Shown: one piece after another, positions 36,617 through 45,825 of the stretch
How the letters are laid out: every line of letters starts with the position of its first letter
Position numbering within the stretch: the first letter of the stretch is position 1
Source of the DNA: Deltaproteobacteria bacterium
GTDB lineage: Bacteria > Myxococcota_A > UBA9160 > UBA6930
Direction of reading: 5' to 3'
Assembly: GCA_016875395.1 (NCBI GenBank)
Contig: VGRF01000019.1
Coordinates: forward strand, 1-64,000
Length of the DNA stretch: 64,000 nucleotides
Position numbers and translations under genes: made by a program
Notes under the pieces: model-generated
The model's input: only the letters and a program-made list of their open reading frames with translations
Database searches by the model: none
What the model was told of the DNA's origin: nothing

Positions 36617-38443
36617 ATGGCGGTCACCGACTCGATTGGCGCGCGCGCTCCGCGCACCGACCTGCGCAACGTCGCGATCATCGCGCACGTCGATCACGGC
36701 AAGACCACGCTCGTCGACGGCCTGTTCCGTTTCACCGGTGCGCTGCGTGCGAATCAGGCGATGCAAGAGCGCGCGATGGACTCGAACGACATCGAGCGCG
36801 AGCGCGGCATCACGATCCTCGCGAAGACCACCTCGATCGACTACGAGGGCGTGCACATCCACATCGTGGACACGCCGGGCCACTCGGATTTCGGCGGTGA
36901 GGTGGAGCGCGTGCTCGGCATGGTCGACAGCGTGCTGCTGCTGGTCGACGCGGTCGACGGCGTGATGCCGCAGACTCGCTTCGTGCTGCGCAAGGCGCTC
37001 GAGCACGGCCTGCGCCCGATCGTGGTCGTGAACAAGATCGATCGCCCCGAGTCGCGCGGCGACGCGATCGTCGACGAGGTGTTCGACCTGCTCGTCGAGC
37101 TCGGCGCGAACGACGTGCAGCTCGAGTTCCCCGTCGTGTTCTGCAGCGCGAAGCAGATGATCGCCGGCCTGAGTCTCGACGAGCCGATGAAGGATCTGCG
37201 GCCGCTGCTCGAGACGATCCTCGCGCACGCGCCGGCGCCGATGGTCGACCGCAAGGGACCGCTGCAGTTCCAGGCCGTGACGCTCGGCTACGACGAGTTC
37301 TTGGGGCGTCTCGTGATCGGCCGCGTGATCCGCGGCCGGCTCGCGCGCGGCGTGCCGGTCGTGCGCATCCCCGAGAAGGGCGCGCCCGAGCCGTTCCGCA
37401 TCACGAAGCTGTTCGGCACGAAGGGCCTCGATCGCGTCGAGCTCGACAGCGCCGAAGCGGGCGACATCGCGATCGTGGCGGGCATCGACGACGTGCAGAT
37501 CGGCGACACGGTCGCGGACCCGAGCGATCCGACGCCGCTGCCGCGCATCGCGATCGACCCGCCCACGATCCGCGTGAAGTTCTCGGTGAACACGTCGCCG
37601 TTCTCGGGACGCGAGGGCAAGTTCCTGACGAGCCGGCAGATCGGCGAGCGGCTCGAGCGCGAGGCGCTCACCAACGTCTCGATCAAGCTCGAGCCCACCG
37701 AATCGACCGAGACGTTCCAGGTCGCCGGCCGCGGCGAGCTGCAGATCGCGATCCTGATCGAGAACTTGCGCCGCGAGGGCTACGAGTTTTCCGTCTCGCG
37801 CCCGGAGATCATCCCGCGCGAAGTCGAAGGCGCGCTGTGCGAGCCGGTCGAGGACGTGATCGCCGAGGTGCCCGAGCAGTACGCGGGCGCGGTGATGGAA
37901 GGCCTCGCGGTGCGCAAGGGCCGCATGCTCGACATGGAGCCCCAGGGCAACCGCACCTGGCTGCACTTCGCGGTGCCGAGCCGCGGGCTGTTCGGCTACC
38001 GCGGACAATTCCTCACTGCGACGCGCGGTGAAGGCGTGCTGCATCGCACGATCCGCGGCTACGAGCCCTACGCGGGGCCGCTCGCCGGCCGGGGCGTCGG
38101 CGCGATCATCGCGAGCGAGGCGGGCAAGACGACGCCGTACGCGATGTTCCACATCCAGGAGCGCTCGACGCTGTTCGTGCATTCGGGCACGCCGGTGTAC
38201 GAGGGCCAGATCGTCGGCGAGAACGCGCGCGCGGGCGACCTCAACGTGAACATCGTGCGCGCGAAGAAGCTCACGAACATTCGCGCCGCGGGGAAAGACG
38301 AGAACACGATCGTGACGCCGCCGCGCCAGCTCACGATCGAGTCCGCGCTCGAGTGGATCGAGGAAGACGAGCTGCTCGAGGTGACGCCGCAGTCGCTGCG
38401 CCTGCGCAAGCGCGTGCTCGCGGCGAACATGCGCAAGCGCTGA
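36617..38443 (+). CDS. typA: Ribosome-associated translational GTPase TypA/BipA
   Basis: 608 residues, normal length. G1 HVDHGKTT, G2 around RGITI, G3 DTPGH, G4 NKID and G5-like CSAKQ are visible. They are followed by the TypA/BipA domain II and C-terminal elements ([47 protein letters not shown]). It assists ribosome assembly and stress-linked translation. The ATG at 36617 was chosen over a GTG-like frame 12 bases earlier. Transcribed alone; a GC-rich leader lies upstream. Confidence 0.97.
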   Translation: MAVTDSIGARAPRTDLRNVAIIAHVDHGKTTLVDGLFRFTGALRANQAMQERAMDSNDIERERGITILAKTTSIDYEGVHIHIVDTPGHSDFGGEVERVLGMVDSVLLLVDAVDGVMPQTRFVLRKALEHGLRPIVVVNKIDRPESRGDAIVDEVFDLLVELGANDVQLEFPVVFCSAKQMIAGLSLDEPMKDLRPLLETILAHAPAPMVDRKGPLQFQAVTLGYDEFLGRLVIGRVIRGRLARGVPVVRIPEKGAPEPFRITKLFGTKGLDRVELDSAEAGDIAIVAGIDDVQIGDTVADPSDPTPLPRIAIDPPTIRVKFSVNTSPFSGREGKFLTSRQIGERLEREALTNVSIKLEPTESTETFQVAGRGELQIAILIENLRREGYEFSVSRPEIIPREVEGALCEPVEDVIAEVPEQYAGAVMEGLAVRKGRMLDMEPQGNRTWLHFAVPSRGLFGYRGQFLTATRGEGVLHRTIRGYEPYAGPLAGRGVGAIIASEAGKTTPYAMFHIQERSTLFVHSGTPVYEGQIVGENARAGDLNVNIVRAKKLTNIRAAGKDENTIVTPPRQLTIESALEWIEEDELLEVTPQSLRLRKRVLAANMRKR

Positions 38444-38626
38444 GCCGGCGCGGGTCTCGCTCCTCGGCTCGCTGCTCGCGGGCTGCTCGAGGCGCCGTTC
38501 GGCCGCTGGCTCGGCTGACTCTCACGCGCGTGCAAGCCACACGCAAAAAACCTCTCAAGCCCGCGCGCCTGCTTCCGACAAGTCCTCCACGCGCCGCACT
38601 GCCGCTGCGCGCTGGAGGAAGCCGAG

Positions 38627-39016
38627 ATGCCCGCCGCACTGCGCCCGATCGACGAGCCCACCCTCACGCGCATGGTCCGCTACGCGCTCGCGACGGCGAT
38701 GGACGTGATCACGCTGCGGCCCGGCGCCCGCCCCCTCGTGAGCGGCCTCGGGCCCGATCGCGCACTGAACTTCCGCCAGCTCACCTGCGACGACACGCAC
38801 GCGGTCGCGGAGATCGTGCTCGCCGCCTCCAAAGTGCCGACGCGACGCGCGGCAGAAGCTGGCGACTCGGCGATCGAGCTCTTCCCGCTTTGGGAGATTC
38901 CGGGCAAGGCGCTCGTCGAGATGCACGTCGAGCGCGCGCCCGGCGGGCTCGCGCTGCGCCTCGAGCTGCTGCGCCCGCTCACCGACGCCTCGGAGATCGC
39001 ACTGCTCGAGGCGTAA
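38627..39016 (+). CDS. Conserved small protein, unknown function
   Basis: 129 residues from ATG with GGAGGAAG upstream. It has no signal peptide or motif of a known family that I recognise. Its composition is typical of the genome and the good ribosome-binding site and coding bias support a real gene. An internal acidic strand (LFPLWEIPGKALVEMHVE) suggests an alpha/beta fold. It is followed by a YciI-like gene 65 bp later. Confidence 0.65.
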   Translation: MPAALRPIDEPTLTRMVRYALATAMDVITLRPGARPLVSGLGPDRALNFRQLTCDDTHAVAEIVLAASKVPTRRAAEAGDSAIELFPLWEIPGKALVEMHVERAPGGLALRLELLRPLTDASEIALLEA

Positions 39017-39081
39017 CGAGCGGGGCGAAGCGTCCGAAGCCGAGCGAAGATCGCGCCTGCCAGTCGGTGGGAGGGAGCGCG

Positions 39082-39369
39082 ATGCCGCTGTTCGTGTGGA
39101 TCGGTCGTGACCGCGAAGGCTCCGCGGAGCAGCGCGCGAAGGTGCGCCCCGTTCACCTCGAGAGCCTCGGCGCGCACGCTGCCAAGATTCGCTTCGCGGG
39201 CCCGCTGCGCGACGAGCACGCCACGCCGCGCGGGAGCGTGATCGTGCTCGAAGCGGCGAACATCGCCGAGGCGCGCGCGATCGCGGCGAGCGACCCGTAC
39301 GCGCGCGAGGGCGTGTTCGCGAGCTGGGAAGTGTTCGAGACGACGCAGGTGTTCCCCGCGACGAGCTAG
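39082..39369 (+). CDS. YciI-like protein
   Basis: 95 residues. The pattern PLFVWIGRDREGSAEQRAKVRPVHLESLGAH and RGSVIVLEAANIAEARAIAASDPY fits the YCII domain, a dimeric ferredoxin-like fold with a conserved His and Asp. Members bind small molecules, and some are dehalogenase-like or isomerase-like. GAGGGAG precedes the ATG. Its stop codon shares the palindrome CTAG (39366-39369) with the stop of the convergent SRPBCC gene. Confidence 0.85.
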   Translation: MPLFVWIGRDREGSAEQRAKVRPVHLESLGAHAAKIRFAGPLRDEHATPRGSVIVLEAANIAEARAIAASDPYAREGVFASWEVFETTQVFPATS

Positions 39370-39995
39370 CTCTCGGGCGGCGCTTCCGGCGCAGCCGCGT
39401 CCGCCGCCGCCTCCGTGACCGCCGCTGCGGCCGCTGCCTCGGCGGCTTCGCGCGCGGCGCGCTCCGCGGCCCAGCGCGCTTCGACGACCTTCGTGAGATC
39501 CGCGAGGCCGCGCTCGAAGTCCGCGCCGACCATCGCGTCGACGTCCATGAACAGGCCGGCTGCCTTGGCCATGAAGTCGTTCTTGCCGGTCATCGCCCAG
39601 GTGACGTCGGTGCCGCCAGCCGCCGGCCCGAGCTCGAGCGTCACGTCGTTGGTCGCCTTCATCGGGGTCACGAACTCGAGGCGAATCGCGACGCGCGCGG
39701 GCGCGCTTTCGACGATCGTCATGCGCCCCTCGCCGACCTGCTCGTTGCCGATCCAGTGATAAGTCGCACCGACGCCGGAAGCAGGCCCCGAGTACTCGCG
39801 CTTCATCGCGGGGTCCATCTTCTCCCACGGCGACCAGGCGGCCCAGCGCCGGAAGTCGTCGATCTCCTCGAACACGATCTCGCTCGGCGCCGCGATCGTG
39901 GTGGAGCGCTCGATGCGAAACTCGCTCGGCCGCGTCGCGACGAACGCCGCGAAGCCGCCCACGACGAGAGTCAGCGCGAACAGCACGTTCTTCAT
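39366..39995 (-). CDS. SRPBCC (polyketide cyclase/START-like) membrane-anchored protein
   Basis: 209 residues. An N-terminal membrane helix (LFALTLVVGGFAAFVA) is followed by a START/SRPBCC fold: RIERSTTIAAPSEIVFEEIDDFRRWAAWSPWEKMDP, then the GPASGVGATYHWIGNEQVGEG and TDVTWAMTG strands. The Ala-rich acidic tail (after about 180) is low-complexity. It may bind a hydrophobic ligand. ATG at 39995. Upstream of it on the same strand is the dienelactone hydrolase, 19 bp away. Confidence 0.88.
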   Translation of the reverse strand: MKNVLFALTLVVGGFAAFVATRPSEFRIERSTTIAAPSEIVFEEIDDFRRWAAWSPWEKMDPAMKREYSGPASGVGATYHWIGNEQVGEGRMTIVESAPARVAIRLEFVTPMKATNDVTLELGPAAGGTDVTWAMTGKNDFMAKAAGLFMDVDAMVGADFERGLADLTKVVEARWAAERAAREAAEAAAAAAVTEAAADAAAPEAPPES

Positions 39996-40014
39996 GCGAA
40001 CCCCCTCGCGCGCC

Positions 40015-40701
40015 TCAGGAGAGCCCGGCACGCAGGAACGAGAGAATGCGACCCCAAGCGCGCTGCGCGGTGGCGGCGTCGTACTCGGCGGGCCGCGTGT
40101 CGTTGAGGAAGGCGTGGTCGACGCCGGCGAACACCGTGAAGTCCGTGCGCACGCCCGCGGCGCGCAGATCGGCCTCGAGTTGATGCGCGGTCTCCGGCGG
40201 AACGAACGCGTCGCGCTCGGCGAAGACACCCATGACCGCGGCGCGAATCTTCGTGAAGTCGATGCGCACGTTCGGATGCACGCCATAACAATCGACGACC
40301 GCCGAGATGCGCGGGCTGAGCGCCGCCGCGTAGAGCGCGAGCTGGCCGCCCATGCAGAAGCCGATCGCGGCGACCTTGCCGCCGTTCACGGCGTGATGGT
40401 TCACGAGCGCCGTGATCGCGCCCTCGAGGTCGCGCGCCGCACGCGGCAGCTCGAGGTCCATCATCAGGCGCCCGGCGACGTCGGGGTCCGCGGTCGACTC
40501 GCCGCGATACAGGTCCGGCGCGAGCGCCACGAAACCCTCGCGCGCGAGCCGATCGCACACCTCGCGAATGTGGTCGACGAGCCCCCACCACTCCTGCAGC
40601 ACGATCACGCCGGGACCATGGCCGCGGGCGGGCACGCTCAGGTAGCCGCGCGCGCGCTCCCCGTTGCTCGCGAACTCGATCTCGCTGCCTGCGAACGCCA
40701 T
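40015..40701 (-). CDS. Dienelactone hydrolase family protein
   Basis: 228 residues. Motifs of the family: VIVLQEWWGLVDHIREV, GFCMGGQLALYAAA (Cys nucleophile in GFCMGG), an acid near VFAERDAFVPPE and His in FAGVDHAFLND. It hydrolyses ester or lactone bonds; the true substrate is unknown. The ATG at 40701 has GAGGGGGA upstream; the GTG just before it is an alternative. Transcribed with the SRPBCC gene. Confidence 0.93.
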   Translation of the reverse strand: MAFAGSEIEFASNGERARGYLSVPARGHGPGVIVLQEWWGLVDHIREVCDRLAREGFVALAPDLYRGESTADPDVAGRLMMDLELPRAARDLEGAITALVNHHAVNGGKVAAIGFCMGGQLALYAAALSPRISAVVDCYGVHPNVRIDFTKIRAAVMGVFAERDAFVPPETAHQLEADLRAAGVRTDFTVFAGVDHAFLNDTRPAEYDAATAQRAWGRILSFLRAGLS

Positions 40702-40790
40702 CACTTCCCCCTCGCGGCGTCAGCCTACGCGAGCGCGAGTGATTAGGGTGCGGCGGCGGTCACATCCTTCGCGCGCAGAACACCGGCAGC

Positions 40791-41657
40791 TCAGTCGTCG
40801 CAGGGCGAGCCGGGGAAGCCGCAGCCCGCGCCCGGATCGGGGTCGTCGCAGATCTCGCAAACGGCCGTGCAGCCCGAGCCCGGGTCGTCGCAGCTGTCGC
40901 GGCCCGGCGGGTCGAACGGGTCGATGCCGGGACCACCGGGCGGCGGCGAGCTCACGGGCGGCACCACGCTCGGCACGCCCGCGACGTAGAACGGACAGGT
41001 CGCGCCGTCGCCGAGCGCGACGCTCGGTGCGCCGGCCAGCCCGCCGAGCACCGCGCTGCTGCCGTCCGCTGCGAAGCAGCTGCCGGCCGGCACGGTCTTC
41101 GCGCCGTCGCGCGCCATCACGACGATTGGCTCGTCGTGCGCGCAGACGCGCACCGCATCGCCGTCGCGCGTGATCTCCGCATCGCCGCGGCCGGTGCCCG
41201 CCGCGAGCTGCGGCGTGTAGAGCTGCACGCGCTGCGCGGCGGTGTCGCGCACGTCCACGACGCGCACCGCGCCGCGGTCGACGGCGACCTCGGGCGCAGG
41301 GCGCGCGGAGAGCTGCACCGCACTGTTCGCGCCGACCTGCACGATCGCGTCGTCGACGAGCATGCCGACGCTGCCGTCGGCCCCCGTCACGATCATGTCG
41401 CAGGCGCTCACGACGTCGTCACACGCGAGCGCGCGGGACGAGCCGTCGGGGCTCACGGCGCGCGCGTCGCCAGCCACACTCGCGACCGAGCCGACCGGGC
41501 CGCTCGGCACGCACTCCGTGCGCTCCGCAGCGCGAGGCTGCGGCGCCTCGCTCGTGTGCGCGCGCTTGATCGGACCCGCTCCGTCGGCAACGGCCGCGAA
41601 GGGCGCAACCGCGAGAAGCAGGCACAGCGCAGGGATTCGGCAGCTTCGGCTCAGCAT
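40791..41657 (-). CDS. FecR-like exported protein with Cys/Pro-rich tail
   Basis: 288 residues. Signal peptide (ALCLLLAVAPFAAVADG). The centre is a FecR-type beta domain (SVASVAGDARAVSPDGSSRALACDDVV ... VQLYTPQLAAGTGRGDAEI). The C-terminus is Pro/Gly/Asp/Cys-rich (DDPGSGCTAVCEICDDPDPGAGC). FecR domains bind other envelope proteins or sense signals; no sigma factor lies nearby. It is downstream of the TPR-barrel gene on the same strand (23 bp), so both should be expressed together. Confidence 0.78.
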   Translation of the reverse strand: MLSRSCRIPALCLLLAVAPFAAVADGAGPIKRAHTSEAPQPRAAERTECVPSGPVGSVASVAGDARAVSPDGSSRALACDDVVSACDMIVTGADGSVGMLVDDAIVQVGANSAVQLSARPAPEVAVDRGAVRVVDVRDTAAQRVQLYTPQLAAGTGRGDAEITRDGDAVRVCAHDEPIVVMARDGAKTVPAGSCFAADGSSAVLGGLAGAPSVALGDGATCPFYVAGVPSVVPPVSSPPPGGPGIDPFDPPGRDSCDDPGSGCTAVCEICDDPDPGAGCGFPGSPCDD

Positions 41658-41680
41658 GGCGGGTTTCTCCCGCCAGTGAG

Positions 41681-43237
41681 TTACCGCCCGAGCGAATAGG
41701 TTACGTAGAGCCCCGCGACGTGGCGGTCGTAGTCGAACACGTCGACGTTCGACCAGCGGTTCTGGTAGCGGTAGTGCGCCAGCACGGAGAAGCCGGCGCC
41801 GAGCTCGCGTTCGAGCTCGACGCGCGCGCGCCACGCGACATCCTCGCGGGGGTGGCTCTCATACAGGCCGCTGCCGGGTGGGTCCTGATAACTCGAGCGG
41901 TGTGCGAACGGCAGCCAGCCGACGCCGGCAACCGCGCGCGCCTCGATCCGAAGCGGCAGCATCGTCTCGCCGCCGAAGAACAGCTCGCCTCCCTGGTAGT
42001 CGTACTCGCGGCCTTCGGCGGCGAAGCCGAGATAGCTCGCGCCGAGGTACAGCTCGCTCTCCTTGCTGACGGGGAACGCATGCTGCGCGGTCAGCCCGTA
42101 GCCCCAGCCGTCGCGATCGCGGTAGTCGGAGTTGCCCGCGCCGGGCGCGCCGACGGGCGGCGTCAGCACCGGAAACTCGTAGTCGAGGCGCGCCACGCGC
42201 GCGCTGAACTGCGACCGCCCCGCGTCGCCCCAATTCTTGAAGAGCGTCGGCGTGAGCTGCTGGTCGAACAGAAACCCGTCGCCGTCGATCCAGGCGTAGC
42301 CCACGTCGTAGCGGAGGCGGAAGAGCGTGGTCTCGTCGATCCGGTAGTCGATCCACGGCGAGAGCGTCGGGTGGTGCTCGTCGAAATCGCCGAGATCGAA
42401 GTGCGCCGAGCCGTAATAAGTCCCGCTCAGACCGCCGGACCAGTCGCCGCGCCGGAACAGCTCCGCGCCCGCATGCGCCACCCACACTGCGCGTCCATCG
42501 CGCTCGTTCGAGATGTCGGTGTCGAGGTCGACGCCCTCGCCGCGCAGGACGACGTTGCTGTCCCACTCGGCGCCGACGCGCAGGAAGCCCCAGCGCGCGA
42601 GCGGCGCTGCGGCGACCCCTTTGCGCGCGGCCTCGGCCTGCTTCGCCCACTCGCTGCCGGGCGCGAGCGCGATCACGCGGTCGAACGAGGCGTTCGCGCG
42701 CGCGCGATCTTTCGCGGAGAGCCACGCGAGGCCGCTGTAGTACGCCGCCACGGGAGCCATCTCGCCGGGCGCGAGCTCGCGCGCGCGGTCGAAGGCGGCG
42801 CCGGCGCCGGCGTTGTCCGAGCCATCGAGCAACAACAACCCGCGGTAGAGGTGATACTCCGCGCGCTGCTGCGCGCTCGCGGGCATCGCGTCGAGCGCCT
42901 GACGCGCGCCCTGGCGGTCGCCCACCTGGTAGCGCGCGATCAGCAGCGGCAGCTGCGCGTCGGGCATGCCCGGCTGCGCGCGCTGCGCCTCGTCGAGCGC
43001 TGCGACGGCCTCCGCCCAGCGCTTGCCATCGATGTGGCACTGGCCGCGCAGCAGCGCCGCGCGCGCGCCCGTCGCGCCCGTCTGCGCCAGCAGCGCGAGC
43101 GCTTCGTTGCACTTCCCCGAACGCGCCAAAGTGCTCGCCCGCAGCAGATGCGCAGCTTGCTCGTCCGCGCGCACGGAACCCGTGAGCACGCACGTCGCAA
43201 GCAGCGCTGCTGCGATCCCCCCACCGGATCGCATCAT
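41681..43237 (-). CDS. TPR protein with C-terminal outer-membrane beta-barrel
   Basis: 518 residues. A signal peptide (GIAAALLATCVLTGSVRA) is followed by five or so TPR units (LLRASTLARSGKCNEALALLAQ; AEAVAALDEAQRAQPGMPDAQ; NASFDRVIALAPG). The C-terminal 290 residues have alternating aromatic beta strands (RVGAEWDSNVVLRGEG ... LSGTYYGSAHFDLGDFDEHHPTLSPWIDYR), typical of a surface barrel. It lies between a FecR-like gene and a PEP-CTERM gene (5-bp gap). Export or assembly of a surface polymer or protein is plausible. Confidence 0.83.
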   Translation of the reverse strand: MMRSGGGIAAALLATCVLTGSVRADEQAAHLLRASTLARSGKCNEALALLAQTGATGARAALLRGQCHIDGKRWAEAVAALDEAQRAQPGMPDAQLPLLIARYQVGDRQGARQALDAMPASAQQRAEYHLYRGLLLLDGSDNAGAGAAFDRARELAPGEMAPVAAYYSGLAWLSAKDRARANASFDRVIALAPGSEWAKQAEAARKGVAAAPLARWGFLRVGAEWDSNVVLRGEGVDLDTDISNERDGRAVWVAHAGAELFRRGDWSGGLSGTYYGSAHFDLGDFDEHHPTLSPWIDYRIDETTLFRLRYDVGYAWIDGDGFLFDQQLTPTLFKNWGDAGRSQFSARVARLDYEFPVLTPPVGAPGAGNSDYRDRDGWGYGLTAQHAFPVSKESELYLGASYLGFAAEGREYDYQGGELFFGGETMLPLRIEARAVAGVGWLPFAHRSSYQDPPGSGLYESHPREDVAWRARVELERELGAGFSVLAHYRYQNRWSNVDVFDYDRHVAGLYVTYSLGR

Positions 43238-43241
43238 CGCT

Positions 43242-43949
43242 TCACCTCTTCAGGCGTTTTCGCACCGCGAGCATCGTGCCGGAGAACGCGAGCAGAGAGA
43301 TCACAGCGGGTTCCGGAACCTGCGCGAGCTCCAGGAAGTTCACGCGGTATTGCGGGAACACGCAGAGCAGCGGGTTCGTCTGCACGACTTTCAGTGCCAT
43401 CGCCACGGCGTAGCTGATCGGAACATCGAAGCTGGCACCTTGAGCGAGATCACCGACGTAGTACGCGAGATACGTGACGTTGGGGAAACCCGTCGGGTGG
43501 ACGAGCGCCCAGTTCGGGTCCGTCGGATCGATCACGAGTCCGATCCGGCTGTTGTCGTTGTAGTGGGACGCGTTCGAATCGTTCGGATCGTGGCCCTGAA
43601 TCACGATCCAGAGATCCTGATAAGCGCGATCGACGGCCCGCACCGTCCAGGTGCTGTCGCCCGTGCTCGGGTTCGCCTTCGTCGCGCCCTGCACGCTATG
43701 GCCGGGAATCGGCGACGGCGTCGTGATCGTGACGCGCGGCGAGCCGGGCGACGGGTTCGAGAAGAACGTGCTGTCGACCAAGAACTCGATGCCTGCGCCC
43801 GAGGCCGCCCCGCTCGACGCCGCGTCGAAGCCGAATCCCCCGTTCGGTTGTAGCCACATTTGGATGGGTGCAGCGTTCGCCGGCAGCGCAGCGGCGAAGA
43901 GCAGCCCGGCGAAGGTCGCGGCTCCCGCAAATCGGCTCCGAATCGACAT
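43242..43949 (-). CDS. PEP-CTERM protein (exosortase substrate)
   Basis: 235 residues. Signal peptide ending ALPANA-AP. The C-terminus has VPEP, a hydrophobic helix (AVISLLAFSGTMLAV) and a basic end (RKRLKR), the PEP-CTERM sorting signal. The mature part is a beta-rich domain (GHDPNDSNASHYNDNSRIG). The protein should be processed by an exosortase; none is seen in the window. ATG at 43949 has GGGGGAA upstream. First gene of the PEP-CTERM/TPR-barrel/FecR unit. Confidence 0.87.
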   Translation of the reverse strand: MSIRSRFAGAATFAGLLFAAALPANAAPIQMWLQPNGGFGFDAASSGAASGAGIEFLVDSTFFSNPSPGSPRVTITTPSPIPGHSVQGATKANPSTGDSTWTVRAVDRAYQDLWIVIQGHDPNDSNASHYNDNSRIGLVIDPTDPNWALVHPTGFPNVTYLAYYVGDLAQGASFDVPISYAVAMALKVVQTNPLLCVFPQYRVNFLELAQVPEPAVISLLAFSGTMLAVRKRLKR

Positions 43950-44040
43950 CGGCGCAGTTCCCCCAGTCGGTTTCGAGATGAGTGGCCGCGGGCTTGCATT
44001 CGTGGCGGGCGGACTTGCGCTCCCCCCGGAATGCGAGTCC

Positions 44041-45762
44041 TCAGGTGCGGGTCGCCAGCACTCCCTCGAACGCAGCGCCCTCGGGAAAGCGCTTCAGGGC
44101 CGGGAAGTCCTGCGCGGGACCTGCGTGCGCGAGCGCCACTCGGCAGCTCGCCGCTCGTGCGGCGGCTTCGACCCGCTCGGCGAGCCGCCCCGCCGAGCGC
44201 CGGTCGTTCGTGGTCACGAGCAGGAACCCGCCTGGCCGCACTCGCGCGAGGCACGCCGCAACGAAGCCTTCGAGGCCCTGCCGCGCGCTCCAGAACTCGG
44301 CGCCCGCTGCGGCCGCCGTCGGCGGGTCGAGCACGATGCCGTCGAAGCGCTCGTCCGCCGCGAGCTCTGCGAGATACCGGCGCGCGTCGCGCTTCACGCT
44401 GCGGTGTCGCTCGAGCGGAAGCGCCGAGAGCCGCAGGTTCTCTTCGATCCGTGCGAGGTAAGGCGCCGACAGATCGACGCTCACGACCTCGGCCGCACCC
44501 GCCGCGAGCAGCGCCGCGCTGAAGGCGCCGGTGTGCGCGAACAAGTTCAGGTAGCGCCCGCTGGCGTGAACGAGCGCGGCCACACGCGCGCGATTCGCGC
44601 GCTGATCGGGGAAGAAGCCCACGCCCGGATGCGGACGCGCGGGCTCGGCGAGACCGCTCTCGATGCGGACGGCGAGCGCGCCCTCGTGCACCACGAGCGG
44701 CTCGGGCAACGCCGGCCCGGACAGCTGCCGCACGCACGTGAGCTCACCCGGCGGCTGCGGGCGCAGCTGCAACACGAGCACGGTGCTCGGCTCGTGGCCG
44801 AGCTCTTCGCGGAGCGCGCGGGCAAGCGCCGCGCTCGCCCGCTCCCAGAGCGGCAGCGCTGCGCGCCCCGCCACGAGCACGCGCAAGAGCGGACCGAAGC
44901 GATCCGCGAAGAGTCCCGGCAGCGCGTCCGCCTCGCCGTGCACGAGGCGCAGCGAGTCGCTGCTGCGCTCGGCGCGCAGCTTCTCGCGCCGAGCGAGCGC
45001 GCGCGCCACGCGCTCTTCGATCGATGCGGGCTTCGGCGCTGGCGCGCGTGACCGCGCCGCGTGCGGAGCTCCCGCATGCCACATGCGCGCGACGAGGTGC
45101 GGGCCACTCTCGATGCGCGCGAGCCCGAGCGAATCGCCCTCGCTCACGAGCTCGACGATGGCTCCCGGCGCGAAGCGGCCGTCGTCTTCGCTCTCGCGAT
45201 CGCGCGTGAGCCACGGATGCCCCTTTGCGAGCGCGCGCCGCGCCGCCTCGGAGATGCGCAGCTGCCCCTCGTTCGCGAACAGCGGCTCGCCCTCGCGCGC
45301 GAGCGAGCCGCCGTGGGCGAGGTCGCCGATCGCGGGCGACCCAGCCTGCGCGAGCCACGACAGGGCGCGCGTAGCGCCCTCGCCTTCACACTCGAAACGA
45401 ACGCGCGAGCGCTCGCCTCGCGCCTCGAGCACCTCGAACGACAAGCGCGAGCCGCCGCGCACAGGGACGACGCCCGACGGCCACGGCAACGCCGGCGCGT
45501 CGAGGTCGAAGGCCTCGCCCGTCGCGAGCGGCAGCGCGGCCTCGCTCCGATCGTCGAGCCAGAGTGCGCTCGCGGGTGGAATCTCCGCGTGGAGGTCGCG
45601 GATCGGCGCGCCCACCTGCCATTCGCTTCCTACGCCGCCGAGCCGCGCGAAATGGAGGCGGCCGTCGCGCAGCACCTTCTGCACGCCGTGCGCTGGCCGC
45701 ACGCGCTCGAGCACGTCGGATACGCGCAGGCGAGTACCGGGCGAGCGGAAGCGGAGCTGCAT
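44041..45762 (-). CDS. Class I rRNA methyltransferase (RlmI-like) with N-terminal degenerate RluA-like domain
   Basis: 573 residues. The C-terminal part (from about 168) has a PUA domain (RISEAARRALAKGHPWLT) and the SAM fold (YLNLFAHTGAFSAALLAAGA, VVSVDLS, and the DPPT motif), as in RlmI-type rRNA cytosine-5 methyltransferases. The N-terminal 165 residues resemble an S4-like segment (VQKVLRDGRLHF) plus the tail of an RluA pseudouridine synthase (TRALSWLAQAGSPAIGDLAHGG), but without the catalytic Asp block. Such a fusion is unusual. The ATG at 45762 is divergent from the nucleotidyltransferase, 63 bp away. Confidence 0.78.
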   Translation of the reverse strand: MQLRFRSPGTRLRVSDVLERVRPAHGVQKVLRDGRLHFARLGGVGSEWQVGAPIRDLHAEIPPASALWLDDRSEAALPLATGEAFDLDAPALPWPSGVVPVRGGSRLSFEVLEARGERSRVRFECEGEGATRALSWLAQAGSPAIGDLAHGGSLAREGEPLFANEGQLRISEAARRALAKGHPWLTRDRESEDDGRFAPGAIVELVSEGDSLGLARIESGPHLVARMWHAGAPHAARSRAPAPKPASIEERVARALARREKLRAERSSDSLRLVHGEADALPGLFADRFGPLLRVLVAGRAALPLWERASAALARALREELGHEPSTVLVLQLRPQPPGELTCVRQLSGPALPEPLVVHEGALAVRIESGLAEPARPHPGVGFFPDQRANRARVAALVHASGRYLNLFAHTGAFSAALLAAGAAEVVSVDLSAPYLARIEENLRLSALPLERHRSVKRDARRYLAELAADERFDGIVLDPPTAAAAGAEFWSARQGLEGFVAACLARVRPGGFLLVTTNDRRSAGRLAERVEAAARAASCRVALAHAGPAQDFPALKRFPEGAAFEGVLATRT

Positions 45763-45825
45763 CGCGGCACGATTGCGCCTGCGCTCGGCTCGCGCGAGGC
45801 GCGCGCGGCGGACACACTGCGCGCG

